Origin: Prorocentrum cordatum
Lineage: Eukaryota > Sar > Dinophyceae > Prorocentrales > Prorocentraceae
Direction: 5' to 3'
Length of the DNA stretch: 64,000 nucleotides
Assembly: GCA_963575745.1 (NCBI GenBank)
Contig: CAUYUJ010011292.1
Location: forward strand, 176,007-240,006
Shown here: positions 53,414-62,164 of the stretch, piece after piece
How the letters are laid out: each line of letters starts with the position of its first letter
How positions within the stretch are numbered: the stretch's first letter is position 1
Translations under genes and position numbers: made by a program
Notes under the pieces: model-generated
Seen by the model: only the letters and a program-made list of their open reading frames with translations
Told to the model about the DNA's origin: nothing
Database searches by the model: none

Positions 53414-53612
53414 CGTTGATGACCGACAGGATGCCGGTGCGTTGCAGGGAGAAAGTCTGCCCTGCGCTGGCAAGCGCGTTGCGCTGCCGATCCGCAGTGT
53501 CGAGGGCCAGGCCTGGGCCGCGCAGCGCCAAGAACAGCGGGGCCGCCAAGGCGGCAAGGAGCAGGCGCCCGGCACCGGGCCGGAGCCGCGCAGTGCTGGG
53601 CGCAGTCGCCAT
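53414..53612 (-). CDS. first exon: secreted or membrane protein with signal peptide
   Basis: Starts at ATG 53612 on the minus strand. Met-Ala-Thr-Ala-Pro-Ser is followed by an Arg, a hydrophobic core (Leu-Leu-Leu-Ala-Ala-Leu-Ala-Ala-Pro-Leu-Phe-Leu-Ala-Leu) and a likely cleavage area (Gly-Leu-Ala-Leu-Asp). It ends Ile-Leu-Ser-Val-Ile-Asn-(G) at a textbook donor G|GTAAGT (53413). The following intron is about 55 bases. An upstream in-frame extension exists but reads Pro-rich filler, so this Met is preferred. No family recognised. The gene differs from the RING gene in using GT donors and very short introns. Confidence 0.5.
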
Positions 53613-53724
53613 GGGAGGGGGGGTAGCGAGCGGGGAGGGGAGAAGCGGACAGGGAGGAGAAATGCCAGCCCAGCGGGCCAGCCCCCGCTTGGGCTGGCTA
53701 GCACGCGGCCGGGTGGATGAGGAC

Positions 53725-54080
53725 ACCCAGCGGGATCAGGAGGGACTAACGGTCCCAATGCCAGTTGAAAGAAAGAGGAGGGGGGAGGAGGAAGCGGACG
53801 CCGCCCTGCCGAGCAGGGAGTCGGGCGGTCCGGATCAGGTAGACCCAGGGGATCAGGGGGACTAGCGGTCCCAAGTCCAGGTGGAAAGTGGGGGGAGACG
53901 GGGGACGGTAGCTGCATGCGCGGCCCAGCCGCGCACGTGAGAGCCCATTATCTGCACGATTTGACGGCTGAGCTCGTGGGCTACCGGGCTTCTGCGGAGG
54001 GGCGCTCAGTCCCAACTCTGGGCGGATCAGGGTGGGGATCAGGGGGACCCACGGTCCCAAGTCCATTGGGGGAGGGTGGG
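53725..54080 (+). repeat. three copies of a GGATCAGGGGGACTA-CGGTCCCAAGTCCA unit
   Basis: Copies at about 53734, 53848 and 54036, each followed by a GGTGGAAAG or GGGGGAGG stretch. They lie upstream of the membrane-protein gene and could hold its promoter, but no element is recognised. Confidence 0.8.
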
Positions 54081-54210
54081 GGGGACAGGGGGGATCAGGA
54101 TGGGCGTCAGGGTGTGCTGGCTGTACGCATTGGCCAAGGGCTAGCTTGGATCAGGAGATGTCGGGGGCGGGGCCCTGTGCGCCGACGGGGGTGGCCGGTG
54201 CCCGAGCTGG

Positions 54211-54845
54211 TCAGCGCCTGGGGCGCTTCCCTGTCCAGTCGTCGGTGTACCCTGAACTGTGCGCCTGGCCGTCTCCGCGCCCTTCCCCCCTGGTTACCTC
54301 CCTTTTCTTCTGGAACTCCTGGAACAGGGCGTTCTCCCGTTCCCAGTCCACATAGACACCAGTGTTCCGGGCCCACGTCTCCACGTGATTGGTTGTTGGC
54401 CATGTCCTCAAGAAGCTTGTCGATCATCTTGGGCTGCCAGCGTGTCGGGCCGAACATGACCTGGTCCTTGGACTTGCCCTTGCCCTGATCCTGATACCTA
54501 TGCCTGCACCACGAGTGCCAGGCTGCGGTGAAGTGGTAGCCTCCCTCGGCCTTCAGCCTCTTCAGGTGAGTGGCCGCCGTCTCGTGTGTGCGCCGTGGCC
54601 AGCTGACACGGCGGGCTTCCCAGGGGCGGATGGGATCAGGATGGCGGCGATCATCCCTGTGCTGAGGGTTGCGCCGATCGCTCTGCTGGTGCCAAGGGGC
54701 CCATCGTATGTTCCTGTCACGATAGCGGTCGTGATCGCGGTTGCTCTGTGGCTCGGTCCCGATCGCTGTCCCTGTCGCGGTTCCGGTCGCGGTCGCTCTC
54801 GTTGGCTCGGGCTCGATCGCTGGATTCTTGGACTCGCGCCGTACA
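54211..54845 (-). pseudogene. RD-rich protein segment, frame-shifted
   Basis: Minus-strand coding: an Asp-Arg/Arg-Asp-rich low-complexity start (54845 to ~54650), then Ala-Ala-Thr-His-Leu-Lys-Arg-Leu-Lys-Ala-Glu-Gly-Gly-Tyr-His, then Ala-Trp-His-Ser-Trp-Cys-Arg-His, a Gly-Lys-Gly-Lys-Ser-Lys-Asp block and Trp-Gln-Pro-Lys-Met-Ile-Asp-Lys-Leu-Leu-Glu. After a one-base shift near 54393 it continues Asn-His-Val-Glu-Thr-Trp-Ala-Arg-Asn, ending in a Phe-Gln-Lys-Lys-Arg-Glu helix. RD-rich tracts occur in RNA-associated proteins, but no domain is recognised. The layout Trp-x4-Cys, Gly-Lys-Gly, aromatic helix is shared with 56341-56900 on the other strand. Confidence 0.42.
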
Positions 54846-54889
54846 GCGCTGTCGTACGATTCCCACGGGGTTAGGACCCACGGCCTGCC

Positions 54890-56106
54890 TCACTCGCGTC
54901 CGTGTTCGACCGAGGGGCGGGGGCTGGGTGCGGCGCGCTCGGCTCCTGAGGCCGCGGTTCTGGACCGCGTGTGCAGGGCGCGGTCGTCAGCGGCAGCCGT
55001 CGCGTGCACGGTCTGTCCTGTGGGTGCGCTGGCTGGGCTGTCTTGGTGTGTGCTGCTTGTGTCGCGCTCGGGACTGGTGCGTCGCGCCTCCCGCGGGCTC
55101 GTCTCGGTTTGGCCCTGCTCGTTTGTGTCCGGGTCTGTGGAGGGTGAGACTACGTGGGCCATGCCTGTGGCCTCTGCAAGCCTCTGCTTCTGTTCCTCCT
55201 CCTGGTCGTCGTTGGTGTAGTCGGGGATCTCCTCCTTGGTAGGCAGGAGCGGCAGCGGCTCGTAGGCGACCGTAGGTGGCGCGCAGGATTCGGGCCTGGG
55301 CTCGGGTTGTGTCCCTTCCGCGGGCGCCGCTATGGCAATCCCGGGGTCGACACCGAGCCAGGAGCTGGCGGGGGCCGTTGCCTCCTGCGGTGCGTGCGCC
55401 TCGCTGGGGGCCCCGCCCAGGAAGGCGGCCGCTTGGCGTGCCGCAGTGCCGCGCAGGACGTCGACGCGTAGCGTTCTGGTCCCGGCGCCCCAGACCTCAA
55501 GCCATTCGTCTCCCACCCGGACGATGAGAGTCCGTCCGTCCTGGTCGCGGGACTCAACGTCGAGGATGGGTCCGAATATTGCTCCATCCAGGGGCTGCGT
55601 GGACAGGGGCTCGGTGCTCTGCGCTGATCTGAACCACCTTGCACGAGGGAGGGTGTCGCTCCTGATAACCACGTAGTCGCCGCCCTGGATGCTCGGGCGG
55701 TCCGTCGCGATTGGGCGGGTGGGGCCCTGGAGGGGTTCGTCTGGGACGCGCCCTTGCCGTCGCTCGCGACGGTTGGGATCTTCGTGCTCGGGGAGGGGAT
55801 CAGGAGTTGCGCTGGCGGCCGGTGGTGCCCCAGCGGACTTGGTCGCCGTGGGCCGCGCGGCGGGAGGAGCGGAGGTTGGCTCGCTGCCCCGCGGCGTAGG
55901 CGAGAGTGAGTCGGGGGGCGTCAGGCGTCGTTCCTTGGTGGGTCTTGGGCTGTCTGCTTGGACGGGGGTGTGGTCGTGGCGTCCTTCCGCGCGGGGGCGG
56001 CTGTCTTGCTGGGGCCCGCCGCTGGACGCGCGTTCCGGGGCTGGCGGAGCGACGTGTACACAGGCGCAGTGGGGCATATCGCCACCTACATGTTGCTCGC
56101 GTCCTC

Positions 56107-56144
<38 letters not shown>

Positions 56145-56188
56145 TCGTCGCGTCGTGCGCGCGGGCGCGGCTGTGGTGCCAGAGCCAC
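54890..56188 (-). CDS. unrecognised protein, ~330-430 residues
   Basis: Single minus-strand open frame ending at 54890. The first ~30 codons come from the TCG microsatellite (poly-Arg), so translation probably starts later, for example at the Met near 56075 (Met-Pro-His-Cys-Ala-Cys). A Pro/Thr/Ala-rich disordered part is followed by a compact central block (about 55715-55430) with Gly-Asp-Tyr-Val-Val-Ile-Arg-Ser-Asp, Gly-Pro-Ile-Leu-Asp-Val-Glu-Ser and Leu-Ile-Val-Arg-Val-Gly-Asp-Glu-Trp-Leu-Glu. The strand-like pattern suggests a small beta barrel. A Glu/Gln-rich stretch and a Thr/Ser/Ala-rich tail follow. It may continue into the 54211-54845 segment as one gene. The plus-strand frames here are shadows. 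Confidence 0.5.
56105..56150 (+). repeat. TCG array
   Basis: GTC run followed by CTCGTCGCGTCGTGCGCGCG, similar to the tail of 51455-51560. Confidence 0.92.
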
Positions 56189-56195
56189 ACGGCGG

Positions 56196-56290
56196 GGGGG
56201 GGGGGGCGTTACGTCATACCCCCCCAGCCCCCCGCCCCCCCATGACGCCCGTCATGGCCGAACATAAAGAAACGCTCTCGTGTCTCCGGG
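56196..56290. mobile_element. palindromic core element, orientation B
   Basis: GCGTTACGTCATA, a C-run, CATGACGCCCGTCATGGCC and AACATAAAGAAACG occur in the order expected for the reverse complement of 51297-51372. It lies between a TCG array and a ~50-bp satellite unit that have not been inverted. Confidence 0.7.
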
Positions 56291-56345
56291 TTGCGGTTGC
56301 GGTTGCGCCCGCGGGCGGTTTGAAGTGTGTCGCCTGGTTACGGTT
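56291..56345 (+). repeat. single unit of the GGTTGCGGTTGCG satellite
   Basis: GGTTGCGGTTGCGCCCGCGG, GGTTTGAAGTGTGTCGCCTG. Same satellite as at 51012 and 58598. Confidence 0.88.
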
Positions 56346-56846
56346 TCGGAGCCGGAGTGGAGGCCCCAGTACCAGACCCACGCAGAGCCGAAATGGCCCA
56401 GCAGATGGCCCAGCAGCGGTGCAGGCAACACACATAGTGCGGCTCCTGGGACAGGAAAGGCCAGTGGCATAGCCGACGCGACTGGGAGACTCGCAGCACG
56501 CGGGGGAACGCTTTTTCAGTGGAGGGAGTGGGATGACCCGTGCGACCGCCTGTAGAATATTCCCAGGCGTGACATCCAGTGGAGGCCACAGGGGAAGGCG
56601 AGAGACAGCAGGGACGATACCTGGCCAAAAACCATCAACCGCCTCAAAGGCACCTGGGACGCCCTTTTTGTGGACGGCTGGAACAGGGCCTGTGACCAGA
56701 GGGATGGAAAGGGCCGGGGCAAGGGACTGTACAACCCCCAAGGCTTCGACGTTTTCTTCCGCGCTTTCCTGTGTGACTGGCCGAGGCCCAGTATGACATC
56801 AGCGCCTTTGCCGCTATCGCAACTTGGATGCCGATCTGGACGACGT

Positions 56847-56894
<48 letters not shown>

Positions 56895-57060
56895 CCGCCA
56901 GACCCAGACAGCTGGCGGGAAGGGCCAAGGAGGCAAGTGGCCCAGTGAGGCATCGTGGTCCGCCGGAGATCAGTCCCGCATGCAAGGGCTCCAGCTGGGC
57001 GCCTGGCCTGCCTGCAAAGGGCGAGAACTTGCAATCATTGGACCCGGCACGGTACGGCAA
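56346..57060 (+). pseudogene. decayed relative of the RD-rich segment, with polyglutamine tract
   Basis: One frame reads from Glu-Pro-Glu-Trp-Arg-Pro-Gln-Tyr-Gln through Trp-Arg-Glu-Trp-Asp-Asp-Pro to a TAG at 56551. It resumes in the same frame with Asp-Asp-Thr-Trp-Pro-Lys-Thr-Ile-Asn, Trp-Asn-Arg-Ala-Cys-Asp-Gln, a Gly-Lys-Gly-Arg-Gly-Lys-Gly block and Phe-Asp-Val-Phe-Phe-Arg. Two single-base shifts near 56775-56825 lead to Asn-Leu-Asp-Ala-Asp-Leu-Asp-Asp-Val-Trp, poly-Gln and a Gly/Gln-rich tail. The layout resembles 54211-54845. The stop and shifts suggest a dead copy, though introns could explain part. Confidence 0.45.
56851..56892 (+). repeat. perfect CAG repeat, 14 units
   Basis: Perfect CAG in frame with the Asp-Asp-Val-Trp block, giving 14 Gln. 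Purity suggests recent growth. Confidence 0.97.
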
Positions 57061-57159
57061 CGGGCCCTTCTAGCGCTGCGACTACAGCGCGGCGCCTTCC
57101 ATCCCAGGAGGCGTCCCGCAACATTCCGCCTGCTTCTGCACCGGTTAGGCGCCTTCCGC

Positions 57160-57700
57160 CGTGCGCACCATCCATTCCAAGTGGCGCGCCTCTCCCTGCC
57201 TCTCGGGCGCGCAATCCATCCCAGGTGGTGCGCCTCCCTTCCGCTGCGGGCCGTCCGCCCCGGCCCGTTATCCACCTGCTTGTGCACCGGGGAGGGGCTT
57301 CCCCAACGGGCGCGCCATCCAACCCAGGTGGTGCGCCGGTCCCTGCCTCTCCGGGCGCGCCATCCATCCCAGTTGGTGCGCCTCCCTTCCGCTGCGGGCC
57401 TTCCCCAGCACATTATTCACCGGCTTGTGCACCGGTTACGTACTTTCTGGTGGGCGCGCCATTCAACCCAGGTGGCGCGCCCTTCTCCGCCGCAGGCGCG
57501 CCATTCACCCCAGGTGGTGCTTCTCCCTCCCGCTGCGGGCCGCTTGCCCCGGCCTTTCGTTCAAACCTGCTCGTGCACGGGTTAGGTGCCCCTGCTCATT
57601 CCCTGGTCTGGACGCGCCATCCATCCCAGGAGGTGCGTTTCTCTCTTCGCCGTGGGCGCACCACCCATCCGATCCCAGGTGGCGCGCTCGCCTCCCTTGC
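57160..57700 (+). repeat. GCGCGCCATCCATCCCAGGTGGTGCGC array with ~145-bp superunit
   Basis: Eight units of ~42-46 bases. Each has self-complementary ends (GCGCCA against TGGTGCGC) and a CCTCCCTTCCGCTGCGGGCC or CCTGCCTCTCC tail. Pairs of units alternate with a TGCTTGTGCACCGG-TAGG spacer, giving a period of ~145 bases. Each unit can form a small hairpin. Confidence 0.9.
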
Positions 57701-58595
57701 AGTCTGCTTGGGGTCGGCGCTTCCCCTCACCTGCTGGAGCGCCAGCTCCCCCAGGCTCCGCTTGGCGCATGCGCCACCACGCGTGCTGGCGTGGCCCGTC
57801 AGCCACGCCCCTGCGCCTGTTGGGCCCGAGGGGCGTGCTGGGTGGCGCTCTGTGCCGCTTTGACTTGGGGGCCGTCGCCACGACGCTGTCCTTCCATTAT
57901 TTCCCTCTCGGCTGCTTCGGCGCCGGGAGCCTACGCCCAGCTTCCCCTTGGGCTGGGCGCCGCCTGCCCCCGGCTGTGATGCGTGCGCCGGCTTGGGCCT
58001 GGCCCTGCTACCCCTTCCCTCCCCCTTCGCCCTGCCCCCCCCGCGGCTACTTGCGTGGCTCCTGCGCTGCTGCCTTTCGCGGCCGCCCAGATCCCGCGGC
58101 TACCCACACCGGCCGTCCTGGCCGCGTCGGGTCCGCGCTCGCCCCTCCCGGGTGTCCCCCGCCCCAGCTTGCGCTGCCGACGCGCTCCCGCTGTGTCGCC
58201 CTCCCTCGCGGGCCATCCCGTGCCCCGGTCGGCCACGGCAGCCTGCTTGCGCAGCCCGCCCAGCAGTCGTTCCACCTGGTCTCCCCGCGTTTCGTTGGGG
58301 TCCGCCGCCGGCTCTGTTGTCCTGGCATCTTCTTTTCTCACTTGGCGGTCTTCGGCCCTGCGCTGCAGCCGCTGCCCCCGCCCCTGGATGCGAATGCGAA
58401 GCCGCCCCGCGCCCGCTGCCAGGGATGCTGTACCAGCTCGGCCGCCCCCGGCGCCCCGCTGCGGTCCCCACTGCGTGAGCGCGCTTTCCCCCCCTCTTTT
58501 CCCCTCTCCCGCGGCCGCCTCTCCTCCTCACAATTCGTATTGCCGTCACACGGCCTGCCGAGCGTGCGTGCGGACTGACTCTGCCGCGCTGCGAC
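57701..58595. other. GC-rich stretch without a supported gene
   Basis: Proline-, alanine- and arginine-rich frames are open on both strands because the DNA is very GC-rich. None has a domain or exon borders. Confidence 0.4.
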
Positions 58596-58597
58596 GT

Positions 58598-58985
58598 AAA
58601 AGAGGTTGCGGTTGCAGTTGCGCCCGCGGGCGGGTTGAAAGGTGTCGCCTGGCTGCGGTTGCTGCTGCGAGTGCCCGTGGGCGGGTTGAAATGTGTCGCC
58701 TGGTTGCGGTTGCGGTTGCGCCCGCGGGCGGGTTGAATGTGTCGACTGGTTGCGGTTGCGGTTGCGCTCGTGGGCGGGTTGAAATTTGTTGCTCGGTTGC
58801 GGTTGCGGTTGCGCCCGAGGGCGGGTTGAAACGTGTCGCCTGGTTGCTGTTGCGACTGCCCTCGCGGGCGGGTTGAAATGTGTCGCCTGGTTGCGGTTGC
58901 GGTTGCGCCCGCGGGCGGTTTGATATGTGTCGCCTGTTTGTGGTTGCGGTTGCGCCCGGGCGGTTTAAAATGTGTTGTAAAAATT
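58598..58985 (+). repeat. GGTTGCGGTTGCGCCCGCGG ~50-bp satellite, array 2
   Basis: About eight units, same orientation as 51012-51296. Some units vary at CCTGGTTGC to ACTGGTTGC and GAAATGTGT to GAAACGTGT. Confidence 0.93.
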
Positions 58986-59216
58986 GCACACCCATTTCTG
59001 TCAGTTCACTGCAGTTCAAGTTCAGTGGGTCAGTTCGCGGAGGGCATGGGATTTCAGCTGGCTTCGCCATGAAACACTTTGATTCGTTCTGTCTCCTGCA
59101 GCTGCGTTCAGCATGCAGGGCATCGCTTCTTTGGGATGAAATCAACTTTCTTCGCCCTCGTCCTTGTCCTCGTCGTCGTGCCATCCTTTTCCGCAATTTC
59201 GTTTCGTGTATCCTCC

Positions 59217-59827
59217 TCATCTTCCATCGTTCCCTCTAGCCGGTCCTTTTCGGCCTTCTCGTCCTCTCCCAAAATCCTCATCCACCTCTTCCTCCCCCGC
59301 GTCCTCCTTTCTCCTCTTCTTCGCCGTTGGCGCCTGTTGGTGGCACCGTCGCCTCCGAGGATCTCGTCGCCCTTGCTTCTCTTGCTTCTCTTGATGCTGT
59401 TGCAGATTTCCCTGCTTCCTCATCGAGGCGCAGAGCAGGGCCCCGGCGCTTGGGCCGTTCGGCCGTCGGGGTCGACCGCGGGGGCCAGCACGGGGGCCCG
59501 CCCGTCTTGCTCATTTCCCGGCCTCTTGACCTCATCCTGTGCGGCCCGATGCTCGAAGTCAGCCAACCGTGCATGGTCGAGTCGCTCCGCATGCTTTCCG
59601 GCCCCCTTGTTTCTCTCTTTCCTGGTCGCGTCGTCTGCGCAAAGGTTTGACGACATCGTGCCGTTTGACGCACCCGCTCGGGGCAGCGCAGCGGAGGCCG
59701 TGGTCGCGTGGTGTTCGCAATCGGGCGGTTGATGCTTGAAGGGCTGAGAGCGGGGTGCGCGTCTTCTAGGTGTGTGGGCTGGTGGGGTGAGGGGATACTT
59801 TCTGCGCGCCCGCATACGCAAGTGCAT
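59217..59827 (-). CDS. possible minus-strand coding segment, charged
   Basis: In the minus-strand frame ending at 59420, Asp-Asp-Ala-Thr-Arg-Lys-Glu-Arg-Asn-Lys-Gly and His-Ala-Arg-Leu-Ala-Asp-Phe-Glu-His-Arg look coding. In another frame (59217-59330), Lys-Glu-Asp-Ala-Gly-Glu-Glu-Glu-Val-Asp-Glu-Asp-Phe continues the charged character. The frames are discontinuous, so this is either several exons or a remnant. No family recognised. Confidence 0.25.
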
Positions 59828-59868
59828 CGAAAGCTTCCCGTGTCTTCGTCAGCCGGGACCACATTCGG

Positions 59869-60129
59869 TCAAGTACGGTTAAGTCTCCCATTCCGTTCTT
59901 CAGTGCTTCCTGTGCTTCCTTTATTATGAAGATATCTTCGTGTTGGTACCATGGACGTCAGCATGCTCAGTCTTACCAGTCCAGGTGCTACACGCAGCTC
60001 AACATACATAGTAGATCTTGGAGTGCACATGGTTAGTCTGCAAATTCTTGCTCGGGGCTCCGCTGTCCCTGAACACATTGGTTGCGCTGGGCGCTTTTGT
60101 CTTTGCAAGTTTTTCGCCAGTTGCGCCAT
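59869..60129 (-). CDS. hypothetical minus-strand frame
   Basis: An 86-codon frame of ordinary composition in an AT-richer part. A plus-strand frame overlaps it. No domain recognised. Confidence 0.15.
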   Translation of the reverse strand: MAQLAKNLQRQKRPAQPMCSGTAEPRARICRLTMCTPRSTMYVELRVAPGLVRLSMLTSMVPTRRYLHNKGSTGSTEERNGRLNRT

Positions 60130-60504
60130 TCACTATGCGTCTTCTAGAATTTTCCGCGTCCTAGGTTCGTAATTGTTTTGAGAGTCGCATTGGCTTGCCC
60201 TGTTTCATCTTTTGGGAGTTTGATCGTTCGCATTTTTGATAGGTCTTTGGCGGCGCTCAGTGATTCCGAGCTGTTCAATCCGTGGCCCCACACACAACAT
60301 CCAACTACGTAGCACCAGGTGTCGCGTCTTCAGCAAGGCTTCAGATCTACACGGTTTGGTGCGATGCCCGTGCCGCTATGACAATCTACCGATGGATTTG
60401 GTTTGGATTTTCTGGCCCGTGGCTGGACTCTTCATGGTAGCACGCGTGAATACATGTCATGCGTGTATACACACATGCTTTGGCCACGCGCATATCCTAG
60501 CCAG

Positions 60505-60945
60505 TGTGCAAGGTATGTGATGTAAGCTATGTAAGTCTTCTGCAAGCTGTACAACCTATGTGTTTCAAGCTGTATGATGATGGCGATGTGGTGCATGTGC
60601 TGTTGTACAAGCTGTGCGGCGGAAGCGATGTGCTGCAAGCTATGAATTGAAGGGTCTACGGGGCAAGCTATGTGGTACAATATATGTGGTGCCGTCGATG
60701 TGGTGCAAACTCTGTGGTGCGAGCTATGCGGTGCAATCTGTGTGATGAAGCCTGTGTGATGCAAGCTAGGCGAGGACATCTATGTGGTGCAAGCGACGTG
60801 GTGAACTCTTTGTGCTGCATTACGTGTATGGTGCAATCTGCTTGGCGCACGTTGTGCCGTGAGAACTGAGCGGTGCAAGCTATGAGGTGACACGCTGTGT
60901 GATGTAACCTACGTGGTGCAAGCTATGTTGTGCGAGCTGTGCCGT
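60505..60945 (+). repeat. GTGGTGCAAGCTATG minisatellite, array 3
   Basis: Degenerate ~16-18-base units as at 36064-36480, same orientation. Confidence 0.88.
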
Positions 60946-61171
60946 TGTGTAGATCAGGCCGCGCGTGAAGGACCGCTGCTGCCCGCCAGCAGGCTCGACC
61001 CCTCCCGAGGTCAGCTTTCTCTGCTGGGTGATTGGAGGCACCCCCTGGCCTCCGCAGGCAGGAAGGGCGGCGGACTTCCGTGAAGAGAGCGTGCTGCAGG
61101 GAGACATATGCACCGCAGACGCGCGAAAGGGCGATGCAAGTAGGTCACTGCGAGGTGGGTTTCGGCTTTGC

Positions 61172-61388
61172 ATCGGCGTCACCCCAACATACTTATACTA
61201 TATGTGCGTCGCCCCCTCAGGGGCGACGCGCGCACCAAGAAATCTTATAGTATATGCGTCGTGGCGGGCGCTTTCTGGCCACACCGCTCGGGAAACGATA
61301 TACTACAAGATGGGTATACTATATGTTTGGGTGGGACGCGCGCCTCCAAGGCGAACGTATAGTACTCGTATGTCCTTGTGCGTCCCAT
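61172..61388 (+). mobile_element. ~190-bp dispersed element, copy 4 of 4
   Basis: ATCGGCGTCACCCCAACATA at the left. The subterminal inverted pair is AACATACTTATACTATATG against CGTATAGTACTCGTATGTCC. The tail GTGCGTCCCA is shared with copy 3. About 85-90% like copies 2 and 3 by eye. Confidence 0.87.
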
Positions 61389-61530
61389 TGCAGGTGGGGG
61401 TGGTTCGTGGCGCCTGTTTGGCGCTTTCCTGCACCCCGCTCGGCGGCGAGGCCGGCGTCCCAGTGCCACCGGGCTCCCAGCACCGCCGCTGGCAGGCCGT
61501 CCAAGAGCCCGCCCAGAGGACTCCCCAGGA

Positions 61531-61652
61531 TGATGGGCTTGTTTTCCACCACCACCACCATAAGTTGGAGGGGGAGGGTGTCCTCCTCCTCCTCCTCCTC
61601 CTCCTCCTCCTCCAACTTATGGTGGTGGTGGTGGTGGAAACCAGGCCCATCA
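61531..61652. mobile_element. long hairpin element with ~40-bp arms and a CTC loop
   Basis: The left arm TGATGGGCTTGTTTTCCACC continues through CACCATAAGTTGGAGG. The right arm is its reverse complement apart from two or three mismatches and two extra GGT units. The loop is a GGGAGGGTGTC plus (CTC) run. A transcript could form a stable stem. It may be a fold-back transposon or a hairpin RNA precursor; neither is shown. Confidence 0.78.
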
Positions 61653-61935
61653 CAGGACCCCCCCGGGCGCCTCCTGGGGCAGCCGAGGGCCTCCCGAGGC
61701 CTGCAGGAGCCTCCGGGCCTCGCGGGCATATGGCGCGGGGGCTTCGCGGCCACTTGCAGATCTGGCGCTCGCGCTGTCAGCGCTCTGCTCTCCCAGGGCT
61801 CTGCAGCGTCGTCCGCACCTTGCCTCTGCATGGCCGAGCTCCGTAGCTGCCCGCAGACCCTGCCAGGACCTCTCCGAGTCCCCCTCGGACCTCTCAGTCC
61901 CACCGGGGCCTCCCAGGGGTCTCCAGACACATCCG

Positions 61936-62150
61936 CTCGGATGCAACTCCTGGGAGGTCAAATTCTGATTTCGCCCTGGTCCGAAATCCGGCTTAGTCTG
62001 GCTTAATCCCGCTTAATCCGGCTTAATCCCGCCAAATCCGGCCTAATGCCGCTTAATGCGAGGCCCAATCTGGCGGAACAGCGCCCCATTGGGGCTTAAT
62101 CCTCCTTAGCCCTTCCGACGAAGACCTCCCAGTTGTTGCCTCCTAACATC
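61936..62150 (+). repeat. CCGGCTTAAT-type repeat block, copy 2
   Basis: CTCGGATGCAACTCCTGGGA, then ten or so GGCTTAATCC units, then GTTGCCTCCTAACA. Same layout as 28560-28815. Confidence 0.78.
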
Positions 62151-62164
62151 CGAGAGGCTCTACG

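Noticed and set aside
57586-58876. Plus-strand proline-rich frames of 270-330 codons
   Set aside because: Open in several phases and on both strands because of GC content; no domain or splice support.
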